DNA of 64,000 bases, from positions 310,001 through 374,000 of the forward strand of contig JACJYY010000003.1 in assembly GCA_020635875.1 (NCBI GenBank), written 5' to 3'. A program made the translations under genes and the position numbers. Source of the DNA: Flavobacteriales bacterium (GTDB lineage: Bacteria > Bacteroidota > Bacteroidia > Flavobacteriales > Flavobacteriaceae). Positions 34,000 to 42,978 of the stretch are shown one piece after another (the first letter of the stretch is position 1; the number at the start of each line of letters is the position of its first letter). The notes beneath the pieces were generated by a model, which was not told where the DNA came from, ran no database searches, and worked only from the letters and a program-made list of their open reading frames with translations.

Positions 34000-36150
34000 A
34001 TGATTCCACAAGTTTTTAAAGAGGTCATTGAATTAGGAGATGGAAGAACCATTTCTATCGAGACCGGGAAATTAGCCAAACAAGCGCACGGGAGTGTTGT
34101 TGTACGCATGGGAAAAGCCATGTTATTGTGTACTGTAGTGTCTAACTACAAACAATCGGATGTAGACTTTTTGCCTTTAACAGTAGATTATAGAGAAAAA
34201 TTTGCAGCAGCAGGTAAATATCCAGGAGGTTTCTTCAAAAGAGAAGCAAGACCTACAGATGATGAGGTATTGACAATGCGTTTGATTGACCGTGTATTAC
34301 GTCCATTGTTTCCAAAAGATTACCATGCCGAAACACAAGTAATGGTGCAATTAATGTCTCATGATGACGATGTAATACCAGATGCATTGGCTGGTTTAGG
34401 AGCGTCAGCAGCGATTCAGTTGAGTGATATTCCTTTCGAAACGCCAATTTCTGAAGCGCGTGTAGCCCGTATAGATGGTCAATTTGTAATCAACCCGACA
34501 AGAGCACAATTAGCACTATCTGATATTGATATGATGGTGGGTGCTTCAGCCGATTCAGTAATGATGGTTGAAGGAGAGATGAGTGAAATTTCTGAAGAAG
34601 AAATGGCAGACGCTATCAAATTTGCACATGAGGCTATAAAAGTGCAGTGTGCAGCTCAAATAAAACTAGCAGAAGCTTTTGGTAAGAAAGAGACACGAGC
34701 GTATACAGAAGCTGAAGAAAATGAAGAGTTAGCAGCCAAAATCAAGTCTTTGGCTTATGATAAGTGTTATGCTATAGCTAAAAAAGGAACTTCTAAAGTG
34801 GAGCGTTCACAGGCTTTCGAAGAAGTAAAAGAAGAAGTTTTAGCAGCCTTTTCAGAAGAAGAGCTAGAAGAATTGGGGGGTGCAGTAGAGTACTATTTCG
34901 GTAAAGCTCAAAAGAATGCCGTTCGTGAATTGACATTGTCCGAAGGATTGCGTTTAGATGGCCGTAAAACAACCGAAATCAGACCTATCTGGGGAGAGGT
35001 AGATTATTTGCCATCAACACATGGTTCGTCTTTATTTACCCGTGGTGAAACACAAGCATTAGCAACAGTTACTTTAGGTACGTCAAAAGATGCTAATATT
35101 ATCGATTCCCCAACATTTGAGGGTGAAGAAAGATTCTATTTACATTATAATTTCCCTCCATTTTGTACTGGAGAAGCACGACCATTAAGAGGAACTTCTC
35201 GTAGAGAGGTGGGACACGGAAATTTAGCACAAAGAGCTTTAAAGGGAGTAATTCCAGCAGACTGTCCATATACAGTGCGAGTAGTGTCCGAAGTGTTAGA
35301 GTCTAACGGTTCGTCGTCTATGGCAACAGTTTGTGCAGGAACTATGGCATTAATGGATGCTGGAGTTCAAATCAGCAAGCCTGTTTCTGGTATCGCTATG
35401 GGATTGATTTCAGATGGAGATCGTTATGCGGTGTTATCTGATATTTTAGGTGATGAGGATCACTTAGGAGATATGGACTTTAAGGTAACGGGTACAGAAG
35501 ATGGTATCACAGCTTGTCAAATGGATATCAAAGTAAAAGGCCTTTCTTACGAAATATTAGTAAATGCCTTGAAACAAGCACGTGAAGGACGTTTACATAT
35601 CTTAGGTAAAATCAAAGAGGTTATAGCAGCGCCTAATAGTGATGTGAAACCACACTCTCCTAAAATGGTTACTACTCGTATTCCTGGGCAGTACATAGGA
35701 GCGTTAATTGGACCTGGTGGAAAAGTAATCCAAGAATTACAAAAAGTCACTAAAACTACTATCGTGATTAACGAAGATGAAGTTACAGAGGAAGGAATTG
35801 TTGAAATACTAGGGACAGACCAAAATGGTATTGATGCGGTAATGGATAAAATAAGATCGATTACTTTTAAACCTGAAGTAGGTAATGTATATGATGTAAA
35901 AGTGATAAAAATGCTTGATTTTGGAGCCGTAGTGGAATACCTAGAAGCCCCAGGAAACGAAGTGTTGTTACACGTGTCTGAAATTGCATGGGAACGCACA
36001 GAAAATGTGGCAGATGTATTAAAGATGGGTGATGAGTTCCAAGTGAAGTATTTTGGAGTAGATCCTAAAACTCGTAAGGAAAAGGTGTCTAAAAAGGCTT
36101 TGTTGCCAAGACCGCCTCGCGAGGATAAGAAACCTGTTGAAAAGAATTAA
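34000..36150 (+). CDS. pnp: Polyribonucleotide nucleotidyltransferase (PNPase)
   Basis: The 716-aa 3'-5' phosphorolytic exoribonuclease has two RNase PH domains (about 10-230 and 310-540, the second with FPPFCTGEARPLRGTSRREV), a KH domain (IPGQYIGALIGPGGKVIQEL, about 565-620) and an S1 domain (VYDVKVIKMLDFGAVVEYLE, about 628-700). It acts in mRNA decay and RNA quality control. Length is normal. Confidence 0.98.
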   Translation: MIPQVFKEVIELGDGRTISIETGKLAKQAHGSVVVRMGKAMLLCTVVSNYKQSDVDFLPLTVDYREKFAAAGKYPGGFFKREARPTDDEVLTMRLIDRVLRPLFPKDYHAETQVMVQLMSHDDDVIPDALAGLGASAAIQLSDIPFETPISEARVARIDGQFVINPTRAQLALSDIDMMVGASADSVMMVEGEMSEISEEEMADAIKFAHEAIKVQCAAQIKLAEAFGKKETRAYTEAEENEELAAKIKSLAYDKCYAIAKKGTSKVERSQAFEEVKEEVLAAFSEEELEELGGAVEYYFGKAQKNAVRELTLSEGLRLDGRKTTEIRPIWGEVDYLPSTHGSSLFTRGETQALATVTLGTSKDANIIDSPTFEGEERFYLHYNFPPFCTGEARPLRGTSRREVGHGNLAQRALKGVIPADCPYTVRVVSEVLESNGSSSMATVCAGTMALMDAGVQISKPVSGIAMGLISDGDRYAVLSDILGDEDHLGDMDFKVTGTEDGITACQMDIKVKGLSYEILVNALKQAREGRLHILGKIKEVIAAPNSDVKPHSPKMVTTRIPGQYIGALIGPGGKVIQELQKVTKTTIVINEDEVTEEGIVEILGTDQNGIDAVMDKIRSITFKPEVGNVYDVKVIKMLDFGAVVEYLEAPGNEVLLHVSEIAWERTENVADVLKMGDEFQVKYFGVDPKTRKEKVSKKALLPRPPREDKKPVEKN

Positions 36151-36170
36151 CTGATTTATTAGTTATATCA

Positions 36171-36203
36171 AAAAACCCTCGATTGTAAAATTGAGGGTTT
36201 TTT
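36171..36203 (+). terminator. Terminator of pnp
   Basis: AAAACCCTCGAT and ATTGAGGGTTTT form a long stem followed by T-rich sequence. The stem has A runs on the left, so it could work on both strands. Confidence 0.8.
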
Positions 36204-36238
36204 ATTTATAAAAAACTGGGCGAACACTGATAAATTTT

Positions 36239-36246
36239 TAAATTTG
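36239..36246 (+). promoter_or_regulatory. Putative promoter of the coiled-coil membrane protein gene
   Basis: TAAATTTG fits the -7 box and lies 33 bases before the ATG at 36280. Confidence 0.5.
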
Positions 36247-36279
36247 TGTACCTCGGTACTAATCAAAATAGAAAAAAGA

Positions 36280-36906
36280 ATGAATTTTAAAAACGTAATT
36301 TTAGTTCTGTTTTTAGCTTTTAGCACTACAATCATCGCTCAAGATGAAGCTTCGGCCGAACAAACAGAAGCAAAAGATCAATTGTCATTAGATAAAGGAA
36401 CCATTGATAGTCAGTTCGATTATGTGATCGAGAAATCCAATACTTACGAAGATTACAAGGTGGTAAAACGTTTTTGGTTAAACAAATTAAAGTCACATGC
36501 GATCGATTCTTTAAGTGGAGTAAAAACCCAATTGAGTCAAACTCAACAAAAAGTTTCGGAACAGCAAAAGAAAATAGATGCTCTAAATGAAAAGTTAAGC
36601 ACAACTCAACTTCAGTTAAATAAAACCATCGAAAAAAAGGACAGTATGTCGTTTTTTGGGGTATTGATGAGTAAGTCTGCGTATAATGGAATGATAATCG
36701 CAATAATTGCAGTGTTAATCATATTGTTAGTATTCTTTATTTACCGTTTCAAAAACAGCAATGCCGTTACTAAAGCCTCTAAAATAGCTTTGCAAGAAAT
36801 GGAAGCAGAATTTGATGAGCACAGAAAAAGAGCTTTAGAGAGAGAACAAAAGGTAATGCGTCAGTTACAAGATGAGATAAATAAGAAAAAGAAAACGGCT
36901 AAATAG
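36280..36906 (+). CDS. Coiled-coil membrane protein of unknown function
   Basis: The 208-aa protein has a signal peptide (MNFKNVILVLFLAFSTTIIA), a helical region with a coiled coil (about 80-120, SQTQQKVSEQQKKIDALNEK), one membrane helix (about 135-157) and a charged helical cytoplasmic tail (EMEAEFDEHRKRALEREQKV). I do not know its role. ATG at 36280 is chosen because it gives a clean signal peptide and because the frame's earlier start would overlap the promoter. Confidence 0.75.
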   Translation: MNFKNVILVLFLAFSTTIIAQDEASAEQTEAKDQLSLDKGTIDSQFDYVIEKSNTYEDYKVVKRFWLNKLKSHAIDSLSGVKTQLSQTQQKVSEQQKKIDALNEKLSTTQLQLNKTIEKKDSMSFFGVLMSKSAYNGMIIAIIAVLIILLVFFIYRFKNSNAVTKASKIALQEMEAEFDEHRKRALEREQKVMRQLQDEINKKKKTAK

Positions 36907-36932
36907 AAAATTCTTTTTTGCAATATTACAGA

Positions 36933-36964
36933 AGCAACTTTATTTTTATAAAGTTGCTTTTTTT
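36933..36964 (+). terminator. Terminator after the coiled-coil protein gene
   Basis: AGCAACTTTAT and ATAAAGTTGCT form an 11-bp stem with a TTTT loop, followed by seven T. The next gene starts just 10 bases later. Confidence 0.85.
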
Positions 36965-37338
36965 ATGTTTTTGTATGAAATTACTAGTATGGTTAGTTCG
37001 ATTCTTTACGCATTGTCGTTATGATATTTATTTTATAGGGACTTCTGTTTTAGAAAGAGAGGGAGCCAAGTTAATCTTACCCAATCATCAGGCATTGATT
37101 GATCCTCCATTGTTGTATCCGGAGTTGCATAAATATGGGACAGTAGTCCCAGTAGTGACAGCTGATTTTTTTAAAAATAGCATATCGCGTTATGTGTTAG
37201 AGCAAATAGATGCTATCCCTGTAGGAGAATTTAATGCTAGAGACAAAAACCACGAGCGACTCAAACAAATAACATCATCGGTTTATAATAAGTTATCAGA
37301 AGGGAAGAGTGTATTGCTCTATCCCGCAGGTCAAATTA

Positions 37339-38572
37339 GGCTTAATGGACATTTATTAGGCTAAAATCTTCGAGAAGGCTTATTGTGATTAGCTTTGCAG
37401 CAAATCAAAGGTTATGAATAAAAAAAGTGCTTTTATTGTGGTACTCATTTTACGAAGAAAAACGGAGTTGTAAAAGGTGTTCAATTATACAAATGCTCTC
37501 ATTGTGGTAAGCAATTTTTGGGTGGAAACCGACTTGATAGTGACATTCTTTGGAAAGACTATGTAGAAGGAAAACAAACCTATTTACAGCTATCACGGAA
37601 ACACGGATGTTCTGTAAAAACAATTCAAAGAAAGCTAGATACAATTACTGTTAAAAATGATCTCAAGAATAAGAAAGCAAGAAAAGTAGTTGTTCTAATG
37701 GACACCACTTATTGGGGACGGAATTTTGGCGTTATGCTTTTCAAAGATGCCCTGACGAAAGAAAATCTGCTGAAATATTATGTCAGAAATGAGTCAAACG
37801 CTCTTTATCTTCAGGGAATCAACCAATTGAAATCTTACGGTTTTCAAGTCATCGGAATTGTGTGTGATGGCAGAAAAGGACTTATCCAATTGTTTAAAGA
37901 CATTCCTGTTCAGATGTGCCAGTTTCATCAATCTGCCATTATTCGCAGATATTTGACAAAAAAGCCTAAGCTCAAAGCAGCGCAAGAACTCATGGAAGTG
38001 GTTGATTTGATGAAACAAACAGACAAAGACAGTTTTGTAGGAGCATTAGGATTGTGGTTTGAAAAATGGTCAGATTTCCTAAACGAAAGAACCATAAACC
38101 CTATTACAAAGAAATCCAATTATACTCATAAAAGACTCCGAAGTGCCTATAGAAGCCTAAAAACCAATCTTCCTTGGCTCTTTATCTGGTATGATAATAT
38201 TGAACTTGAAATCCCCAATACAACCAATGCGATTGACGGTCACTTTGCTGATTTAAAGAACAAACTTCGAAACCACAACGGATTAACTGTCGAAAGAAAA
38301 AAGAAATTCATAGATGAGTTTTTAAAGGCATGAAGACCTCTAAAAACACCAATGGACTACAAAAAAAGTAGTCCATTGGATTGACATTTTTGTCGGTCAT
38401 CTATAGTATCCCTATCCAAGTTGCTCTCCAGCAGAGCTTGTTTCCGTTTGTACAGATAAACAAAATTGGAACAATAATTTTTTAAACACAAAAAATGGCA
38501 AAAAATAGAGCCTAATAAATGTCCATTAGAGAGAATCGTCTAAAAAATAGCCTAATTTTTGTCCATTACACC
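37339..38572 (+). mobile_element. IS256-like insertion sequence (1234 bp), Zn-binding variant
   Basis: The element starts GGCTTAATGGAC and ends GTCCATTACACC, with terminal repeats of about 25 bp (about 20 matching). It is flanked by an 8-bp target duplication TCAAATTA (37331-37338 and 38573-38580), as is usual for the IS256 family. The right end carries two repeat copies 40 bp apart (38509-38528 and 38549-38568). It interrupts an acyltransferase gene. Confidence 0.85.
37414..38333 (+). CDS. IS256-like transposase, variant Zn-binding type; needs -1 frameshift
   Basis: From TTG at 37518 the frame encodes 271 aa with VLMDTTYWGRN (Asp), IGIVCDGRKGLIQLF (Asp), QMCQFHQ (C..H) and PNTTNAIDGHFADLKNKLRN, where the final acidic residue is Asp, not the usual Glu. 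The open frame extends upstream through a zinc-binding region (CFYCGTHF and KCSHCGKQF) but has no start there. An ATG at 37414 (MNKK) lies in the other frame, and a -1 slip on the A7 run at 37420-37426 would join them into a protein of about 306 aa. Either the run is a programmed slip site or the copy is mutated. Confidence 0.7.
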
Positions 38573-38958
38573 TCAAATTACAAGAGATGGAGTCGAAGTC
38601 ATCAAAAACAAAAGAGGGGCATGGGTGGCTGTACAGGAAATGCCTCCTGAGACGAAAGTTGTTGGTGTTCGAATCAATGGTTTGTGGGGGAGTATGTGGT
38701 CTAAGGCCAAAACAGGTCGCTCTCCTCATTTTGGGCTTACCCTAATAAAAGCTATTAGTATTCTTGTCGTGAACGGTATTTTCTTTATTCCAAAAAGAAA
38801 AGTGCTAATTCAATTTGAAGACATTACGTCTTGGGCAATAGAAAAAAGTAAACAAGGGAAAAGGTCTTTTAATGGAGCCTTAGAAGAGTTTTACAATACA
38901 AAAGAAGAGCAACTCGTAAGAGTGCCTAAGTTTTTTTGGAAACCTAAGAAAGAGAGGA

Positions 38959-39651
38959 TTATTGAAAGGTAAAGTTGATAAATACTCCTCTAGTTTTCAT
39001 TTCGCTAATATTTCCTGTCCATTCACTATTAGGGTCTTTATCTCGGATTAATTCGTCTCCAGTACTGAATACGCCACGTAATGAAGGTGTGAACTTGAAG
39101 TATTCTAAGTACAAATCTACACCAATCCCAAGTTCGTAATAATTGGTGAACTTTGTGGTTCTAAACTTGCCAGTAGAATTGTCCTCTAAGGAATCTTCGT
39201 TACTTGATAAGTTTAACGAAGTGGAAAGTCCTCCTACTATAAATGGTTTGATGTTCGCTTTTCTCTTGGTTGAAATTTTTAGTAATAAAGGGAAGTGTAT
39301 GTATGTTGATTGAACTTCTCTTGTTTGTTTTGGTTTAGGTAGATTAGGAAATGTAAGAGATCTAGTATTACTGCTTAATCCAGGTTCAAATCGTAGATTC
39401 ATATAATCACTCATTCGTAAATCACCTACTAAACCTACATTAAATCCTATGGTTTTGTCGGTTTGAATTTCCGCCGTTACGGCTTGATTATAACTGGTTT
39501 GAAAGTGGTAAGAGTTAAACCCAAGATAAAACCCCCAGCTTAGTAATTGTTCGTCTTGGTCACGAAGATTTAAGATGGGATTCTCTCCGAACTGAGCTTG
39601 GACGTTCAGTACACAAAAAAGGGTAATAAATAAGGAGGATATGAGTCGCAT
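38959..39651 (-). CDS. porT: Type IX secretion system protein PorT
   Basis: The 230-aa protein has a signal peptide (cleavage near VQAQ, about residue 19) and an outer-membrane beta-barrel pattern ending in MKTRGVFINFTFQ. Order and sequence match flavobacterial PorT/SprT, needed for type IX secretion and gliding. It lies 2 bases after ubiE in the same direction and overlaps the broken acyltransferase gene at its 3' end. Confidence 0.85.
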   Translation of the reverse strand: MRLISSLFITLFCVLNVQAQFGENPILNLRDQDEQLLSWGFYLGFNSYHFQTSYNQAVTAEIQTDKTIGFNVGLVGDLRMSDYMNLRFEPGLSSNTRSLTFPNLPKPKQTREVQSTYIHFPLLLKISTKRKANIKPFIVGGLSTSLNLSSNEDSLEDNSTGKFRTTKFTNYYELGIGVDLYLEYFKFTPSLRGVFSTGDELIRDKDPNSEWTGNISEMKTRGVFINFTFQ

Positions 39652-39653
39652 TT

Positions 39654-40388
39654 TTATTGTTTTTTGGCCACATAGATGGTAGCAGCACCAAAGGTTTGAG
39701 GGTAATAGGAAACAGTGTCAAAACCAACGTCTAACAAAATTTGCTTTAGTTTTTCTCCATACGGAAATACCGAAGCTGATTCTGACAAGTAGGAATAGGC
39801 TTTTTTGTCTTTTGAAAATAATTTGCCTATCAGAGGCAATAGTATTTTTGAATGGAGATTGTAAAATTGTTTAAACGGAGCCTTTGTAGGAACAGAAGTT
39901 TCGAGTATTACCAATTGACCTCCAGATTTTAGAATTCTTAGAATTTCAGCAAGTCCTTTAGTGAGATTTTCGAAGTTTCTGATTCCAAAAGAAACGGTCG
40001 CTGCCGAAAAGGATTGATCCTCAAAAGGAATGTTTTCTGAATCTCCCAGAATCATTTCAATCTTTCCGTCTAAGTTTTTAGCTTTTATTTTTTGTTTTCC
40101 AATTTCAAGCATGCCAGCAGAGATATCTAAACCTACAATCCTTGAGGCGCTGGTTTGATTCATCATAATGGCTAAATCTCCAGTTCCTGTGGCGATGTCA
40201 ATCACAGAAGTAGGTTGAGCACTAGCTATAATTTGAATTACTTTTTTACGCCAAGAAACGTCCGTGCCAAATGAAATCACTCTGTTAAGACTGTCGTATT
40301 CCCCAGAAATCGTATCGAACATTTGGGCAACTTGCTCTTTTTTGCTCGCGGTCGAATTCTTGTAGGGTGTTACTTTGGATACTGACAT
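39654..40388 (-). CDS. ubiE: Demethylmenaquinone methyltransferase
   Basis: The 244-aa class I methyltransferase carries out the last step of menaquinone synthesis. Family motifs: FDTISGEYDSLNRVISFGTD, VIDIATGTGDLAIMM, GLDISAGMLEIGKQK and VSFGIRNFENLTKGLAEILR. Also called menG. It precedes porT by 2 bases, a common flavobacterial pair. Confidence 0.95.
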   Translation of the reverse strand: MSVSKVTPYKNSTASKKEQVAQMFDTISGEYDSLNRVISFGTDVSWRKKVIQIIASAQPTSVIDIATGTGDLAIMMNQTSASRIVGLDISAGMLEIGKQKIKAKNLDGKIEMILGDSENIPFEDQSFSAATVSFGIRNFENLTKGLAEILRILKSGGQLVILETSVPTKAPFKQFYNLHSKILLPLIGKLFSKDKKAYSYLSESASVFPYGEKLKQILLDVGFDTVSYYPQTFGAATIYVAKKQ

Positions 40389-40404
40389 TGAAATAAAATT
40401 TAGG

Positions 40405-40412
40405 CAAAGATA
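40405..40412 (-). promoter_or_regulatory. Putative promoter of ubiE-porT
   Basis: TATCTTTG followed by C on the minus strand fits the -7 box and lies 16 bases before the ubiE ATG. Confidence 0.55.
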
Positions 40413-40455
40413 AGTTATTCTTAGTCAAAAAAAATGTTAACATTGTATTCTGTAG

Positions 40456-41691
40456 TTAGCTGAAACGAATAGCTTTTGAAGGGGCAATTTTACTGATGAT
40501 ATAGGAAGGTACTAAAAGGACTAATAAGCAAATCAATAGCGTGCAGCTATTTAAAAGAATTACTTGCCACCACTCAATATAAACTTGTGCCTGATTGACA
40601 TAATAGTCTTTCGGTTCTAGTTTAATAATTCCCCATTGGTGTTGTATGAATAATAATCCGAGACCAATACCGTTTCCGATGAGTAAGCCTTTTCCAATCA
40701 AATAAGAAGCATTGTATAAAAATATTTTTCGAATGTTCCAGTTGCTAGCACCAAAAGACTTTAATATGCCGATCATTTGTGTGCGTTCCAAAATCAAAAC
40801 CAACAATGCGACAACCATGTTAATGGTAGCGACCAAAATCATAATAACGATGATGACCAAAATATTGAAGTCGAAAAGTTGTAATAATTCAAAAATCGAA
40901 TTGTATTTTGTTACTATGGTAGTAGCGTTTAGTTCAGGTGGTAAGGCTTCATATAGTTCAAGTCCCTTGCCTTCGATTTGGTCAAAGTTGTTCAAAAATA
41001 CTTCAATGTTGCCTACTTCGTTTTCTTTCCATTTATTGATTCTTTGAACATGTCTAAGGTCTCCAAGAACTAGATTTTTGTCAAATTCTTCAAAGCCTGA
41101 GTTGTAGATACCTACGAGTTCAAAAACACGCAGATTAGGAATTTGATTTCCTGTTTTTTTGACAAAAAATGTGTTGAATTTATCTCCTACTTTAAGTTGT
41201 AGCCGATTGGCTAGATACTCCGAAAGAATTACTTGATTGTTTAATTCATTGGCTGTGTTGGGAGTAGTTCCTTCTATTAAATATTCCGAGAGTAATGACC
41301 AATCGTAATCTTTATTGACTCCTTTTAGTAGGATGCCTTCAAATCCTTTTTCGGTTCGTATGATTCCAGCTTTTGTGGCAACAGCTTGATAATGGCTAAT
41401 GCCATCTATGGACTTAAAGTAATTGTAAAAAGAAGAGTCCGCCTCAATCGGAGTAGTGTTGATTTGTGATTCGTTTTCATCAAATGGGCTTATGATGATA
41501 TGGCCATTATAGACGGCTATTTTTTCTCTAATTTTTTTTTGTAAACCTTGTCCGGTAGCGATGGAAAGCAACATCATTACAATGCCAATGCTAATAGCGG
41601 CAATAGCAATTTTTATTATAGGAGAAGATACGCTACTTTTATAGCCTTTGGTCTTAATGAGTCGCTTAGCGATAAAATATTCTAAATTCAA
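40456..41691 (-). CDS. LolC/LolE-type ABC transporter permease (FtsX family)
   Basis: The protein of about 411 aa has an N-terminal membrane helix (IKIAIAAISIGIVMMLLSIA), a large MacB_PCD-like periplasmic domain and three C-terminal helices including the FtsX region (LILERTQMIGILKSFGASNW). It resembles the permease of lipoprotein-releasing systems. I chose TTG at 41689-41691 (MNLEYFIAKRL), the usual start context; a TTG ten codons upstream is in frame. The start lies 7 bases from the divergent namZ ATG. Confidence 0.85.
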   Translation of the reverse strand: MNLEYFIAKRLIKTKGYKSSVSSPIIKIAIAAISIGIVMMLLSIATGQGLQKKIREKIAVYNGHIIISPFDENESQINTTPIEADSSFYNYFKSIDGISHYQAVATKAGIIRTEKGFEGILLKGVNKDYDWSLLSEYLIEGTTPNTANELNNQVILSEYLANRLQLKVGDKFNTFFVKKTGNQIPNLRVFELVGIYNSGFEEFDKNLVLGDLRHVQRINKWKENEVGNIEVFLNNFDQIEGKGLELYEALPPELNATTIVTKYNSIFELLQLFDFNILVIIVIMILVATINMVVALLVLILERTQMIGILKSFGASNWNIRKIFLYNASYLIGKGLLIGNGIGLGLLFIQHQWGIIKLEPKDYYVNQAQVYIEWWQVILLNSCTLLICLLVLLVPSYIISKIAPSKAIRFS

Positions 41692-41698
41692 GCTGTTT

Positions 41699-42889
41699 AT
41701 GTTGTCTTTATTAGCTTTCAAAAATACATTTTTATTGGGTCTTATTTTGCTGTTTTCATGTGAAAATCCTCAACAAGATGAGCCCATTGTAACAGGTGCC
41801 AATCAGGCTGAAAAGTATATTGGACTACTGGAGGGTAAGCGTGTCGGGGTGGTAGCCAATCAAACGAGTGTGCTATTTAAATCCACTGAACAGGATCAAT
41901 ACACGCATTTGGTAGATTCATTACTTGAACACAATATTAGAATATCCAAAGTTTTTGCTCCAGAGCACGGATTCAGAGGTAAAGCTGATGCAGGAGAACA
42001 TATTGTGGATGGGGTGGATCAAAAGACAGGTTTACCTATTATTTCTTTATACGGAAGCAACAAGAAACCATCTGAAGAACAACTGAAAGATATTGATGTG
42101 ATGGTTTTTGATATACAGGATGTCGGAGTTCGTTTTTATACGTATATCTCGACTATGCATTATATAATGGAGGCTTGTGCGGAACAAAATATTCCGTTGT
42201 TAGTGTTGGATAGGCCTAATCCAAACGGGTATATTGTTGATGGGCCAATTTTAGAAGAAGAATTTAAGAGCTTTGTAGGGATGCACCCCATTCCTGTTTT
42301 ACACGGAATGACTATTGGAGAATATGCGCTAATGATTAATGGAGAAAAATGGTTAAAAGATAGTGTGCAGTGTAATTTGACGGTTGTACCGTGTCTTAAT
42401 TATACAAGAAATAAAAGATACTCTTTGCCGATTAAACCATCTCCTAATTTACCCAATGACCAAGCTATTAATCTCTATCCTAGTTTGTGTTTTTTTGAAG
42501 GTACAGATATTAGTGTTGGGAGAGGAACCAATAAACAGTTTCAGGTATTTGGGCATCCGTCGTTTATAGGTCAAACCTATTCGTTTACACCACTACCAAA
42601 CGAAGGAGCAAAGGATCCAAAACATAACGGAAAAATGTGTTATGGTAAGGATTTGTCACAAGTAATAAAGTGTGATAAATTAGAAATTAAATGGTTGCAA
42701 GAGGCATACGAATTGAGTGTCGACAAAACGTCTTTTTTTAATTCTTTTTTTGTCAAATTAGCAGGCACTGAGCAGCTTAGGGAGCAAATTGAAAATGGTG
42801 CGAGCGAAGAAGAGATTAGAAAAACTTGGGCAGGGGGATTATCAAAATTTAAGCAACGAAGAACGCCGTATTTGATCTATTCAAATTAA
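41699..42889 (+). CDS. namZ: Exo-beta-N-acetylmuramidase NamZ-like lipoprotein (DUF1343)
   Basis: The 396-aa protein has a lipoprotein signal (LGLILLFSC) and the DUF1343/GH171 domain: GKRVGVVANQTSVLF, VFAPEHGFRGKADAGE, LYGSNKKPS, VFDIQDVGVRFYTYISTMHY, LDRPNPNG and SVGRGTNKQFQVFGHP. The founding member releases terminal MurNAc from peptidoglycan fragments, so it probably acts in wall recycling at the envelope. ATG at 41699 gives the clean signal peptide. Confidence 0.88.
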   Translation: MLSLLAFKNTFLLGLILLFSCENPQQDEPIVTGANQAEKYIGLLEGKRVGVVANQTSVLFKSTEQDQYTHLVDSLLEHNIRISKVFAPEHGFRGKADAGEHIVDGVDQKTGLPIISLYGSNKKPSEEQLKDIDVMVFDIQDVGVRFYTYISTMHYIMEACAEQNIPLLVLDRPNPNGYIVDGPILEEEFKSFVGMHPIPVLHGMTIGEYALMINGEKWLKDSVQCNLTVVPCLNYTRNKRYSLPIKPSPNLPNDQAINLYPSLCFFEGTDISVGRGTNKQFQVFGHPSFIGQTYSFTPLPNEGAKDPKHNGKMCYGKDLSQVIKCDKLEIKWLQEAYELSVDKTSFFNSFFVKLAGTEQLREQIENGASEEEIRKTWAGGLSKFKQRRTPYLIYSN

Positions 42890-42943
42890 CTAATATTTAC
42901 TATTATTTTAACTTTCTCATGAGCTTAGTTACGATATTACTGT

Positions 42944-42951
42944 TAACTTTG
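42944..42951 (+). promoter_or_regulatory. Putative promoter of maeB
   Basis: TAACTTTG fits the -7 box and lies 27 bases before the ATG of maeB. The -33 box is weak. Confidence 0.5.
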
Positions 42952-42978
42952 TAGACTATAGTTAAATAAGAAAAACTT

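Larger units (their letters stand above)
36975..38972 (+). pseudogene. Phospholipid acyltransferase gene (PlsC-like) interrupted by an IS
   Basis: The left part (36975-37338) encodes a PlsC-like start with NHQALIDPPLLYPEL (HX4D catalytic motif) and ends in VLLYPAGQI. The right part resumes with ITRDGVEVIKNKRGAWVAVQ and WGSMWSKAKTGRSPHFGLTL up to the stop at 38972. Removing the element plus one copy of the 8-bp duplication TCAAATTA rejoins the frame exactly, giving about 251 aa. Such acyltransferases add acyl chains to lysophospholipids or lysophosphatidic acid. As it stands the gene is broken. The 3' end overlaps porT on the other strand by 14 bases. Confidence 0.85.
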
